A stretch of DNA of 64,000 bases from JAAURB01 sp049649525 (GTDB lineage: Bacteria > Cyanobacteriota > Cyanobacteriia > Cyanobacteriales > Microcoleaceae): the NCBI GenBank assembly GCA_049649525.1, contig JBARZE010000016.1, positions 129,256-193,255 of the forward strand, read 5' to 3'. The position numbers and the translations under genes were made by a program. Below are positions 26,982 to 35,844 of this stretch, in pieces. The notes under the pieces are model-generated. The model was given only the letters and a program-made list of their open reading frames with translations. It was not told the origin of the DNA and did not search any database. How positions within the stretch are numbered: the stretch's first letter is position 1; each line of letters begins with the position of its first letter.

Positions 26982-27150
26982 TTTATAAACATTCTAGATA
27001 AAATCCAAGATGTCAAAAAAACAAAAATACCCTCACTAAACCTGATTTAACTCATCGATTTTCCCTCTGTGCCCATAGTGTCTCTGTGGTTCATTTTATA
27101 AACATTCTAGATAAAATCCAAGATGTCAAAAAAACAAAAATACCCTCACT
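26946..27150. repeat. Imperfect tandem duplication (92-bp unit) spanning a gene junction
   Basis: Copy 1 is 26946-27037 and copy 2 is 27042-27150. They are identical except for 17 bp (27072-27088, CCCATAGTGTCTCTGTG) found only in copy 2; the 17 bp is itself bounded by CTGTG repeats. Copy 1 carries the start codon of the GxxExxY gene (minus strand), and copy 2 carries the start codon of the TIGR02450 gene (plus strand). Copy 1 therefore contains a dead nine-codon copy of the TIGR02450 start (MSKKQKYPH then stop). Confidence 0.9.
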
Positions 27151-27365
27151 TAGTCGGTTCTAAATGGACTTCTTGTAAACAAACCTGGGGCTGGCGACAT
27201 TTCCAAGTCGTTAATCGTAAAAATCAAGAACAGTGGGTATTTGCTGAATTAGTCTCATCGTGCGATCCCAATGTTCGCTTTTGGTTAAATGCCAAACAAC
27301 TTAAAGATCGTTCTTTATGGCAACCGGGATGGCAATCAACTCAAGAGTTAGAAGAAATTGAATAA
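27123..27365 (+). CDS. TIGR02450 family Trp-rich small protein
   Basis: 80 residues rich in tryptophan (W14, W21, W23 and more): SKWTSCKQTWGWRHFQVVNR, then VRFWLNAKQLKDRSLWQPGW. This matches the TIGR02450 family of about 70-80-residue cyanobacterial and marine bacterial proteins with unknown function. The fold may be a small beta-rich domain. Its 5' end and upstream region are part of a tandem duplication, so its promoter could be duplicated as well. It converges with the PhzF-like gene, 1 bp apart. Confidence 0.9.
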   Translation: MSKKQKYPHLVGSKWTSCKQTWGWRHFQVVNRKNQEQWVFAELVSSCDPNVRFWLNAKQLKDRSLWQPGWQSTQELEEIE

Positions 27366-27366
27366 G

Positions 27367-28254
27367 TTAACAAATCCATTCTCCCTGGGCTATTTTAACC
27401 ACATTTCCACCCACATTAACTTCAATTTTATCTACTTTTTTAGCCGCTTTTAAAAAGAGTAATGACGGACGATTAATTTCATAACCTTGTTCAACTTTAA
27501 TATCAATTTTATCGGCATTAAAATAGTTATTTTGAATTAAATATCCAGCTAAACAACCGTTAGCACTACCCGTAGCGGGGTCTTCTGGAATACCGAGGGC
27601 AGGCGCAAACATTCGCACACTAAGCTGATTTTCTGGATTATAAGGTTCGGGTGAAAAGATTAGAATTTCTGTTGCATTTGTGGTTTTAATTAATTGTTCA
27701 AATCGTTCTAAGTTAATTTTTGCGGCTTTTAAAGCTTGCAGATTTTTCAAGGGAACAATAATAAATGGAATCCCTGTTGATACTTCTTGAATTGGGAAAT
27801 TATTATCAATATCAGAAGCATCTAAATTGAGTACAGATGCAATTTTTTCTGCATTCAAAGTCTGATAAAATTCTGGTGATTTTTGTCGCATCCATAACAC
27901 TTTTCCTATGTCTTCTGTATCTGTCCAACTCACAGAGATTTGACCAATACCCAAATTTAAAATAACTTTCTCAACATTTTTTTGAATAATTTCTTGTTGA
28001 ATAATGTAAGCTGTTCCGAGTGTTGGATGTCCGGCAAAGGGCAGTTCTTTTGCCGGAGTAAAAATTCGCACATCATATCCCCCATCTTGAAGCATAGTTG
28101 ACGGGATAAATGTCGTTTCAGAATAGTTCATTTCCTGGGCGATCGCCAGCATTTCAGCATCAGAAAGAGAACTCACACCTTCTCCATAGAAAACAGCCAA
28201 TTGATTTCCGGCATATTTATCTTCTGCAAAGACATCAACAATATAGAATTTCAT
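27367..28254 (-). CDS. PhzF family isomerase/epimerase-like protein
   Basis: 295 residues. The N-terminal half has VDVFAEDKYAGNQLAVF and the catalytic NYSETTFI with Glu46, followed by the conserved GHPTLGTA. The C-terminal half mirrors the fold with EDPATGSANGCLAGYL. PhzF-like proteins resemble diaminopimelate epimerase in fold; only a few have known substrates (phenazine precursor in Pseudomonas). No other phenazine genes are nearby, so the real substrate is unknown. It lies 22 bp downstream of trpE on the same strand and is probably co-transcribed with it. Confidence 0.92.
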   Translation of the reverse strand: MKFYIVDVFAEDKYAGNQLAVFYGEGVSSLSDAEMLAIAQEMNYSETTFIPSTMLQDGGYDVRIFTPAKELPFAGHPTLGTAYIIQQEIIQKNVEKVILNLGIGQISVSWTDTEDIGKVLWMRQKSPEFYQTLNAEKIASVLNLDASDIDNNFPIQEVSTGIPFIIVPLKNLQALKAAKINLERFEQLIKTTNATEILIFSPEPYNPENQLSVRMFAPALGIPEDPATGSANGCLAGYLIQNNYFNADKIDIKVEQGYEINRPSLLFLKAAKKVDKIEVNVGGNVVKIAQGEWIC

Positions 28255-28276
28255 CAGTGTTATTTGGGGAGTTAAG

Positions 28277-29803
28277 TTAGCGAGTTAGGCAGCGAATAGC
28301 TTCTAATAGTCCTCTAGCTTTATTCAGGGTTTCAATATATTCTTTTTCGGGATCAGAATCAGCCACTAAACCCGCCCCAGCTTGAACACTAACGGTATAT
28401 TTACCCGGTTGAGTTGGTTGAACAATCATGGTTCTAATGGTAATCGCGCTATTGAGTTGTCCATCAAAATCATATTGACCATAAACCCCCGAATAGGGGC
28501 CACGACGGCAGGGTTCTAATTCATTAATAATCTCCATTGCCCGAATTTTGGGGGCACCACTGACAGTCCCGGCGGGGAAACAGGCTTTTAACAAGTCCCA
28601 AGCGGTTTTATCTTCTGCTAATTCTCCCACAACATTACTGACAATATGCATCACATGAGAATAACGTTCAATTACCATTAATTGATCAACCGTTACCGTT
28701 CCACTTTGACAAACTCGTCCTAAGTCATTACGGCCTAAGTCTACTAACATGACATGTTCGGCTATTTCTTTGGGATCGGCAAGTAATTCTGTGGCGAAAG
28801 CGTCGTCTTCTGCACTCGTGTGACCACGGGGACGGGTTCCGGCAATAGGGCGTAATGTCGCAATAGTTTCTCCGGTATCAGTGGTTTCGGCTTTCACCAT
28901 CACTTCTGGGCTTGAACCAATCATTTGCCAAGTTCCGAAGTTAAAATAAGCCATGTAAGGAGAAGGATTAATTAACCGCAGAGAACGATACAATTCAAAC
29001 GGTTCTCTATGATATTCAGCCGTCAGTCGCTGGGAAATGACAACTTGAAAGATATCGCCTGCTTTGATATATTCTTTGGCTTTAACAACGTTGGCACAAA
29101 ACTGTGCTTGAGATAGATTACTGGTGTAGTTAACTGGGGCAGATGTGGGATCGTTGGGGTTGGGGGGAGTCCACTCTAAAAATGGAGTGTGAACCGATAA
29201 AGGCGAGGAAAGCTTATTGAGAAGTTGGGTAACGCGATCGCAAGCTTGCTGATAAGCCGTTTCAGGATCAGTATGACGTAAATCGGCATAGGCGATCGCC
29301 AAAATTTTCCGTTTGACTTGATCGAATACCAGTAAATGATCGACTTGCATCCACAACCCATCAGGTAAATCTTCTGAAGTTGGGGGCGTAACCGGGACCC
29401 TCGGTTCAATCCACCGGATCAATTCATATCCCCAAAATCCAAATAACCCCCCAATTCCCGGCGGCAGTTGGGGTAATTTCACGGGTTGATAGGGGGCGAG
29501 GCAGTTAGCTAAGGTAACAAACGGTGATCCCTCATACTGTTGCGTTGAACCATCTCGAAAGGTTTGGGTGGTGAGTTGGCCCCGGGCTTCTAGAGTCCAA
29601 ACCGGATCGCAGCCTAAAAAACTGTAGCGTCCTAGTTTTTCCCCGCCTTCGACTGATTCAAGCAGAAAACTGTAAGGCTGACCCGCACAAATACGATACC
29701 ATGCTGAAACGGGAGTATCTAAATCCGCCACCCACTCTTGATAAACGGGGATGAAATTACCTTGGGTTGCCAATTGAGTAAATTGAGAAAACTCTGGAAA
29801 CAT
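28277..29803 (-). CDS. trpE: Anthranilate synthase component I
   Basis: 508 residues. It converts chorismate plus ammonia (from TrpG) to anthranilate, the first step of tryptophan synthesis. The allosteric Trp-binding LLES motif is present (SFLLESVEGGEKLGRYSF). The catalytic core includes IGSSPEVMVKAE, LRPIAGTRPRG, ADPKEIAEHVMLVDLGRNDL, PAGTVSGAPKIRAME and GPYSGVYGQYDFDG. Length matches stand-alone TrpE without a fused glutaminase, so TrpG must be encoded elsewhere. It is downstream of psaD (107-bp gap), an arrangement I recall from other cyanobacteria. Confidence 0.96.
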   Translation of the reverse strand: MFPEFSQFTQLATQGNFIPVYQEWVADLDTPVSAWYRICAGQPYSFLLESVEGGEKLGRYSFLGCDPVWTLEARGQLTTQTFRDGSTQQYEGSPFVTLANCLAPYQPVKLPQLPPGIGGLFGFWGYELIRWIEPRVPVTPPTSEDLPDGLWMQVDHLLVFDQVKRKILAIAYADLRHTDPETAYQQACDRVTQLLNKLSSPLSVHTPFLEWTPPNPNDPTSAPVNYTSNLSQAQFCANVVKAKEYIKAGDIFQVVISQRLTAEYHREPFELYRSLRLINPSPYMAYFNFGTWQMIGSSPEVMVKAETTDTGETIATLRPIAGTRPRGHTSAEDDAFATELLADPKEIAEHVMLVDLGRNDLGRVCQSGTVTVDQLMVIERYSHVMHIVSNVVGELAEDKTAWDLLKACFPAGTVSGAPKIRAMEIINELEPCRRGPYSGVYGQYDFDGQLNSAITIRTMIVQPTQPGKYTVSVQAGAGLVADSDPEKEYIETLNKARGLLEAIRCLTR

Positions 29804-29910
29804 GATCAGCTAACGGACATCAATAAAGGATGAAAGAATATCAACAACTCCTTCATCCTTTGCAGACTAACACAGTGATGCCAAATTTTAATGACATTTA
29901 CCTGAATCAG

Positions 29911-30339
29911 TTAAACTTCGTAAGTGGCTTTGCCTGTGAATTTCACTTTAGCCGGTTCAACGTTATCGCCAATCTTGTGGTCAACCGCGTTCACTATCTC
30001 ACGACCTTCATTGACTTTCTCGGGGAAGACACCATCTTTCGGATGGAGATATTGAGTGTCTCCGTTGGGAAAAACCCGATAAATTTTAAAGTCCTCGATC
30101 CGGGGCTTAAATTTAGTCCGAAATTGAGCACCTAAAGCCAAACACTGTTCTTTACGCGCCAAATACAGCAGGTTTTCTCCTTCGTTCATCACGGCTGCGC
30201 CGCCTGTTGGCATTTCAAATACCTGCTCTTTTTGACTGGTCCAGGTGATGGCGTACTTTTCTTCAACCAATGCTTTTGATAGCAACCCACCGGTACTCCC
30301 GCCAAAGATCGGAGCTGATCCTGTCAGTTCTTCTGCCAT
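29911..30339 (-). CDS. psaD: Photosystem I subunit II PsaD
   Basis: 142 residues, the standard cyanobacterial PsaD length. It is the stromal extrinsic subunit that helps form the ferredoxin docking site on photosystem I. Signatures: PIFGGSTGGLLSKALVEEKY, AITWTSQKEQVFEMPTGGAA, LARKEQCLALGAQFRTKFKP and YLHPKDGVFPEKVNEGR. Basic residues in the middle support ferredoxin binding. It is followed by trpE. About 740 bp upstream are free of genes, as expected for a strongly and light-regulated promoter. Confidence 0.98.
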   Translation of the reverse strand: MAEELTGSAPIFGGSTGGLLSKALVEEKYAITWTSQKEQVFEMPTGGAAVMNEGENLLYLARKEQCLALGAQFRTKFKPRIEDFKIYRVFPNGDTQYLHPKDGVFPEKVNEGREIVNAVDHKIGDNVEPAKVKFTGKATYEV

Positions 30340-30596
30340 AAGATTTCTCTAATGAGGTTTTTACGGGATCGTATCACTGATAGAGATGAAGTCTATTACA
30401 GTCGTAAAAAACCGTTACAAGAAGGCACTGCAAACAGTCGATCTCAATCATAGATTATTAATCTTTATGTCATTTATGACGATTGAGGAAACAAAACCAT
30501 GAGAAAGGGAATTCTTTATGTTAATAGCACACACTAGATCAATCCGATTAGGGTTATGTAAAAATACTCATTTCAATAGCGAACCGTCACCACTAG

Positions 30597-30612
30597 CGCT
30601 GGCGCGCCAGCG
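30597..30612. repeat. Perfect 16-bp GC-rich palindrome
   Basis: CGCTGGCGCGCCAGCG, self-complementary over its full length, standing out in an AT-rich intergenic region. It could be a short palindromic dispersed repeat or a protein-binding site. Confidence 0.6.
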
Positions 30613-31034
30613 GGCAACAGTATCTCTGTCAAGTCTGTCAAGTCCCCGACGAGCCACCACTGACTTATAACCAATGTGCTAGAATCTTAGACTAAACCTT
30701 AAAAGTAAACTAGGGTATAAGTTTACTCAATTTCAACAGATATCCTCCGGGTTAAATGCTCCCATGCCCCCGAGGTGACGCACTCTTGAACTAAGACATC
30801 CCAGATGCTCACTGTAGACAACCTTGATACAGATTCAACTCCTCTACTCAACTAATGTTGAACACGAGGATGGCAATATCATTCAGGTGAAACTACCTTG
30901 TGGCAATCTTAATGATAGGCACTGATTACGTCCGAAGTCTGAAATTATTCGGTAAAATGACGTTAATACAGCCATACACTCGAAAAATTAAAATCAGTTT
31001 ACTATCTTTTAATTTTTCAATCTTTAAAAATGTC

Positions 31035-31050
31035 ACGCTAAAATTAGCGT
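31035..31050. promoter_or_regulatory. Inverted repeat upstream of clpC
   Basis: ACGCTAA (31035-31041) AA TTAGCGT (31044-31050), a perfect 7-bp inverted repeat in the probable 5' leader of clpC, 31 bp before its ATG. It is a candidate operator or mRNA hairpin. Confidence 0.45.
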
Positions 31051-31081
31051 ACGGGCATGCAGCAAATGATGAGAATTAGCC

Positions 31082-33553
31082 ATGTTTGAACGCTTCACAG
31101 AAAAAGCAATTAAAGTGATCATGTTGGCTCAGGAGGAAGCACGCCGCCTGGGTCATAACTTCGTGGGAACCGAACAGATCCTCTTGGGTCTGATTGGAGA
31201 AGGCACAGGTGTCGCCGCCAAAGTGCTGAAGTCCATGGGGGTGAATCTGAAAGACGCTCGGATCGAGGTCGAAAAGATCATTGGTCGGGGTTCTGGGTTT
31301 GTCGCCGTCGAAATTCCCTTTACTCCCCGTGCCAAGCGCGTCCTGGAACTTTCTTTAGAAGAAGCCCGCCAATTGGGACATAACTATATTGGCACAGAAC
31401 ACCTGCTTCTGGGGTTGATTCGCGAAGGGGAAGGAGTTGCCGCTCGTGTACTCGAAAACCTAGGGGTTGACTTGACTAAAGTCCGGACCCAAGTGATTCG
31501 GATGCTCGGGGAAACGGCGGAAGTTACCGCTGGGGGCAGTAATAGTCGGACGAAGACTCCCACACTCGACGAGTTCGGCTCTAATTTAACCCAAATGGCC
31601 GGGGAAGGCAAGCTCGATCCGGTTGTGGGTCGGCAAAAGGAAATTGAACGGGTGATCCAGATCCTGGGTCGCCGGACGAAAAACAACCCCGTCTTAATCG
31701 GAGAACCGGGTGTCGGTAAAACCGCGATCGCTGAAGGTCTGGCCCAGCGTATTGCTCAAAATGATATCCCGGATATCCTGGAAGAAAAACGAGTCGTTAC
31801 CCTAGATATTGGCCTGCTGGTAGCGGGTACAAAATATCGGGGTGAGTTTGAAGAACGACTCAAAAAGATTATGGATGAAATCCGTTCCGCTGGCAATGTG
31901 ATCCTCGTGATTGATGAGGTTCATACCTTAATTGGGGCGGGGGCGGCTGAAGGGGCAATTGATGCAGCCAATATCCTGAAGCCGGCTCTAGCGCGGGGTG
32001 AATTGCAATGTATCGGAGCTACCACACTCGATGAATATCGTAAGCACATTGAACGTGATGCGGCTTTAGAACGTCGTTTCCAACCGGTAATGGTGGGTGA
32101 ACCCTCAGTCGATGAAACGATTGAAATCTTATTTGGTTTGCGGGAACGCTACGAGCAGCACCACAAACTGAAGATTTTAGATGAGTCTCTTGAGGCCGCC
32201 GCTAAACTCTCTGATCGTTATATTTCAGATCGCTTTTTACCCGATAAAGCGATTGATTTAATTGACGAGGCGGGATCTCGCGTGCGTTTGATTAATTCTC
32301 AATTGCCACCTGCGGCGAAGGAATTGGATAAAGAACTACGAGTTGTCCTCAAAGACAAAGATGACGCGGTTCGTTCCCAAGACTTTGACCGGGCGGGAGA
32401 ATTGCGCGATCGCGAAATGGAAATTAAATCCGAAATTCGCAGCATTGCTCAGAGTAAAAAGTCTGAAACTCGTACCGATGAAGATGATTCTCCCATGGTC
32501 ACGGAAGAAGATATCGCTCAAATTGTGGCCAGTTGGACCGGTATTCCCGTCAACAAACTGACTGAGTCTGAGTCGGAGAAACTGTTGCACATGGAAGATA
32601 CCCTGCATCAGCGTCTCATTGGTCAGGATGATGCGGTTAAAGCGGTCTCTCGTGCCATTCGTCGCGCCCGAGTCGGTCTCAAGAACCCCAACCGTCCGAT
32701 TGCCAGTTTCATCTTCTCCGGGCCAACTGGGGTGGGTAAAACTGAGTTAACCAAGGCGTTAGCGACTTACTTCTTTGGTTCAGAAGAGGCGATGATCCGC
32801 TTGGATATGTCGGAATTTATGGAACGTCACACCGTTTCTAAATTAATTGGTTCTCCGCCTGGATATGTGGGGTACAACGAAGGGGGACAACTGACAGAAG
32901 CAGTTCGTCGTCGTCCTTACACCGTGGTGCTATTTGACGAAATCGAAAAAGCACACCCAGATGTATTCAATATGCTGTTGCAGATCCTAGAAGACGGTCG
33001 TTTGACTGATGCTAAAGGTCGCACAGTGGACTTCAAGAATACCTTAATCATCATGACCTCTAATATCGGGTCGAAAGTGATTGAGAAAGGTGGCGGTGGC
33101 CTCGGCTTCGAGTTTGAGGAAGATGCGGCTGATGCTCAGTATAATCGGATTCGCAACCTGGTTAACGAAGAGTTGAAACAGTACTTCCGACCCGAATTCC
33201 TCAACCGTCTCGATGAGATTATTGTCTTCCGTCAGTTAAACAAAGACGAAGTCAAGGAAATTGCTGTGATTATGCTCAACGAAGTCTTTAGCCGCTTGAC
33301 GGAGAAAGGCATTACGTTAGAAATCACAGAGCGATTTAAAGAACGGTTAGTCGATGAAGGCTATAACCCCAGCTACGGCGCACGTCCTCTACGTCGGGCA
33401 ATTATGCGGTTATTGGAAGATAGTTTAGCAGAGGAAATCCTCTCGGGTCGCATCAAAGAAGGTGATATCGCCGTCGTTGATGTCGATGAAAGCGGTAAAG
33501 TCAATGTTTTGCAGGGTGAAAAACGGGAATTATTACCCCAGACTGCTGAATAG
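31082..33553 (+). CDS. clpC: AAA+ chaperone ClpC (Clp protease ATPase)
   Basis: 823 residues. Two N-terminal Clp repeats (AIKVIMLAQEEARRLGHNFV and VLELSLEEARQLGHNYIGTE) precede AAA-1 (GEPGVGKTAIAEGLAQR, Walker B VILVIDEVH) and the middle domain with a UVR motif (DFDRAGELRDREMEIKSEI). AAA-2 follows (FSGPTGVGKTELTKALA, Walker B VVLFDEIEKAHPD). The ClpP-docking LGF loop is present (GGGGLGFEFEE), so it should work with ClpP rather than as a disaggregase. In cyanobacteria ClpC is abundant and essential; with NblA it degrades phycobilisomes. It is followed by a good terminator. Confidence 0.97.
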   Translation: MFERFTEKAIKVIMLAQEEARRLGHNFVGTEQILLGLIGEGTGVAAKVLKSMGVNLKDARIEVEKIIGRGSGFVAVEIPFTPRAKRVLELSLEEARQLGHNYIGTEHLLLGLIREGEGVAARVLENLGVDLTKVRTQVIRMLGETAEVTAGGSNSRTKTPTLDEFGSNLTQMAGEGKLDPVVGRQKEIERVIQILGRRTKNNPVLIGEPGVGKTAIAEGLAQRIAQNDIPDILEEKRVVTLDIGLLVAGTKYRGEFEERLKKIMDEIRSAGNVILVIDEVHTLIGAGAAEGAIDAANILKPALARGELQCIGATTLDEYRKHIERDAALERRFQPVMVGEPSVDETIEILFGLRERYEQHHKLKILDESLEAAAKLSDRYISDRFLPDKAIDLIDEAGSRVRLINSQLPPAAKELDKELRVVLKDKDDAVRSQDFDRAGELRDREMEIKSEIRSIAQSKKSETRTDEDDSPMVTEEDIAQIVASWTGIPVNKLTESESEKLLHMEDTLHQRLIGQDDAVKAVSRAIRRARVGLKNPNRPIASFIFSGPTGVGKTELTKALATYFFGSEEAMIRLDMSEFMERHTVSKLIGSPPGYVGYNEGGQLTEAVRRRPYTVVLFDEIEKAHPDVFNMLLQILEDGRLTDAKGRTVDFKNTLIIMTSNIGSKVIEKGGGGLGFEFEEDAADAQYNRIRNLVNEELKQYFRPEFLNRLDEIIVFRQLNKDEVKEIAVIMLNEVFSRLTEKGITLEITERFKERLVDEGYNPSYGARPLRRAIMRLLEDSLAEEILSGRIKEGDIAVVDVDESGKVNVLQGEKRELLPQTAE

Positions 33554-33583
33554 TTCTTCACCCTAACTCAATTTTAATTTAAC

Positions 33584-33610
33584 AGACGTTCAACCTTGAG
33601 CGTCTTTTTT
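33584..33610 (+). terminator. Rho-independent terminator of clpC
   Basis: AGACGTTCAA (33584-33593) pairs with TTGAGCGTCT (33596-33605), 10 bp with one G-U pair, directly followed by TTTTT; 31 bp after the clpC stop. Confidence 0.8.
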
Positions 33611-34068
33611 ATGCATAAAATCAAGAATTTGTCAAATAATGGCGATCTTTTGTAAAGGAATGTAACAAAAACTCGTGCATCGTAGAAAATGAATTAAGCC
33701 TGAGTTAGCAGCGATCGCCAAGGAGGAATCAGGGTTTGAGAGGATAAAATTGCAACAAGACACACGATCCCCTTGGGTACTTTGATTATAGAGCGGTCTC
33801 AAACCCTTGTCAACTCGTTGGCTTCATTACAGTTATTAATTTTTGTAACAGGGATAAATTTTGAAAAACTAATTGTTTTAATTTTGTTTTATTAGATAAG
33901 TTAATCACTAATAAAAAGTTTTCCGGCTGAGAGAGTGTCTATTTTACTTGAAACTCATTTATAATATTGTTTTGAGGTGGCAGAATTCGCCATAAACTAC
34001 GACTAAAATTGATAAATATAGATTGTAGCAAACGTTTCTAATCAAACTAGAATGCATGATAATAGTCT
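33611..34068. other. Intergenic, possible structured RNA or regulatory repeat
   Basis: About 460 bp between the clpC terminator and the convergent CHAT gene. It contains an 11-bp perfect inverted repeat: AGGGTTTGAGA (33731-33741) and TCTCAAACCCT (33797-33807), enclosing 55 bp. A sequence TTGATTATAG just before the right arm looks promoter-like. No coding frame is convincing. Confidence 0.4.
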
Positions 34069-35484
34069 CTACCAAGGACTACTAATCAGCGTAAAACTAG
34101 ACCAATAAAACGGATGAGAGAAATTCGTTGCTTTTAAGTTTGATAGATTTTGAGGCAAAGCAATTTCATCTCTAGACAATTTCAACGTTTCCCCTGTTAA
34201 ATGTACGTCTCCTTTAATCATATTAATTTGAGTTTGTCTAATGGCTTCAGCTTTAGTCTCCGCCGTTTTCAGTTGCTGATAAAACTCACTCATTAATGCT
34301 AAGGTCCCAATATCATTGACATACCATAAACTCGCTAATGCAGACTCAACTCCTGTTTGTAAAGCCAGTCCAGCAAAACCTAATTCCGCCCCAGCATCTC
34401 CGACTGCAGTTCGACAAGCACTTAAAACGAGTAATTCTGTGGTGGGATTATTCCAGCTAATCTGTTTCATGTCGTTTAATCGGAGTTGAGTATTCCAAAA
34501 TTGAATATAAGAATTTTGAGGATTACCGGGTTTAAATTCTGCATGAGTCGCTAAGTGAATGATATTGAAAGATTGCGATAATAATTTATTTTTTAAGTTT
34601 TCTAGGGTAAATTCTTGATTGAGAAATAATTCTCCCGATATTTTATCTGCAGGTATTTGATTTGAGAGATTGTCTCTAATATTTTTATTGACAATTGTTG
34701 AGAGTTCAAGCGGAACAGCAGGAAGTGGGCTATTGCTGACAAATTCTGAAGCCCCCATGGCAAGCACATTTGCTTTTGTAATCGGAGTATAATTAGAATT
34801 AATCAGGTTAAAGGCGGGGATAATAGAGAAGCTATATTTTTCGACTAAAAATTGATTGCCATCATGTAGTGCCGCAATCGGTAAAGTCCGCAAACCATTT
34901 CCTAAACAAAATAGGATTGTGTTTATTCTTTCTGCTTGCAGAGTTTCTTCTAAGGGCGCTATCACCCATTGATATATTTTTTGGGCTTGAGTTAAATAGG
35001 AATTATTAGAAAGATTTCTAGGGTTGGTAATATCGTAATGAAATGATTTAACCGCTTGAATAAGAGTTTCGCGTTGAAGGGAGTTAATATCTTTAATAAT
35101 AGGCTGTTTTCCGGGAGTAATTAAGACTAAATGTAAATAATCTAATTCAGGAATTATCCAAATTACTGCCGGGTTGGTTTTGCTATTTTTACGGATTTCC
35201 AGTAATATTTGAGCAATTTCATCCCCTGTTTTGGTAGTTTCAGCCAGATTTCGATTAAAATAAGTTTCAAATTCTGCTTCTAATTTTTGCTCCATTATCA
35301 TCACTTTATCTGATAAACTCAGTTTAGAAATGATTTCTGTTGGTTTTGCAGAAGCGAGACTGATTTTTTGAGAAAGGCTTTTTTGAGGAGATAAGGACAG
35401 ACTAGTAATTAGATAAAGAACTAATCCTAAAAACAGTATAATAGCTCTGCGTCTAATTTTCGCAGATAGCAATTTTCGGAACAT
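34069..35484 (-). CDS. CHAT-domain (caspase-like) protein with N-terminal membrane anchor
   Basis: 471 residues. Residues 12-32 (AIILFLGLVLYLITSLSLS) form a signal anchor or uncleaved signal. The rest is a CHAT peptidase-like domain: FCLGNGLRTLPIAALHDG, the His motif IIHLATHAEF (His314) and the Cys motif LLVLSACRTAVGD (Cys357). Both residues of the Cys-His dyad are present, so it could be active. Most cyanobacterial CHAT proteins follow TPR repeats; here there are none, only about 90 residues of helix. An AGGAGG Shine-Dalgarno lies about 12 bp before the start. Partner proteins are not adjacent. Confidence 0.88.
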   Translation of the reverse strand: MFRKLLSAKIRRRAIILFLGLVLYLITSLSLSPQKSLSQKISLASAKPTEIISKLSLSDKVMIMEQKLEAEFETYFNRNLAETTKTGDEIAQILLEIRKNSKTNPAVIWIIPELDYLHLVLITPGKQPIIKDINSLQRETLIQAVKSFHYDITNPRNLSNNSYLTQAQKIYQWVIAPLEETLQAERINTILFCLGNGLRTLPIAALHDGNQFLVEKYSFSIIPAFNLINSNYTPITKANVLAMGASEFVSNSPLPAVPLELSTIVNKNIRDNLSNQIPADKISGELFLNQEFTLENLKNKLLSQSFNIIHLATHAEFKPGNPQNSYIQFWNTQLRLNDMKQISWNNPTTELLVLSACRTAVGDAGAELGFAGLALQTGVESALASLWYVNDIGTLALMSEFYQQLKTAETKAEAIRQTQINMIKGDVHLTGETLKLSRDEIALPQNLSNLKATNFSHPFYWSSFTLISSPW

Positions 35485-35844
35485 ATAGTCAGTTCCTCCT
35501 GATTTCGTAGCTTCAATTTATTTAAAAGTTGGGCGGCGTAATTCGTAGCCATGCCAAAGGCTATAGCCCACATGAAATGCGCTCGTCCGAGGGCAACTTT
35601 GCGCTATTTAATTAAATTATGACTTTCTTAATATATCATATTTTTGATCTAGAAATTCAGTTGGGATGTGCGCCGAACTTCAACATCTGTAAAAATTCCA
35701 AAATGCTGAATTCTGTTGCCAAACCCACCTTTGACAATAATATTTTTTTTACAACTTAGATAAAATTGCTATATCAGATATAAATTCAGAAATATTGCAT
35801 GATTTTATCCTTCCCTAAAACCCACTTTGATTAAATTAAAAAAA
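35485..35844. other. Intergenic, no gene recognised
   Basis: 360 bp. It includes the leader of the CHAT gene with its AGGAGG, and imperfect GCTACGAA repeats (minus strand). Toward the gun4 end it is AT-rich. No RNA gene or element identified. Confidence 0.5.

Larger units (their letters stand above)
30340..31081. promoter_or_regulatory. Divergent psaD/clpC intergenic region
   Basis: 742 bp between two divergent, highly expressed genes. Upstream of psaD, TTACA occurs twice (near 30390 and 30410) around TCGTAAAAAA. This faintly resembles the RpaB-binding HLR1 motif (paired TTACA-like octamers), but it does not match well. At 30597-30612 is a perfect 16-bp palindrome, followed by two copies of TCTGTCAAG. 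A second inverted repeat lies 31 bp before clpC. No convincing protein-coding frame. Confidence 0.5.

Noticed and set aside
30385..30420. RpaB-type HLR1 site upstream of psaD
   Set aside because: TTACA occurs twice but the spacing and flanking bases do not fit the paired octamer well enough to call it.
30487..30493. GGAAACA motif as in Yfr2-type small RNAs
   Set aside because: No flanking hairpin or terminator consistent with a Yfr2-type RNA could be seen.
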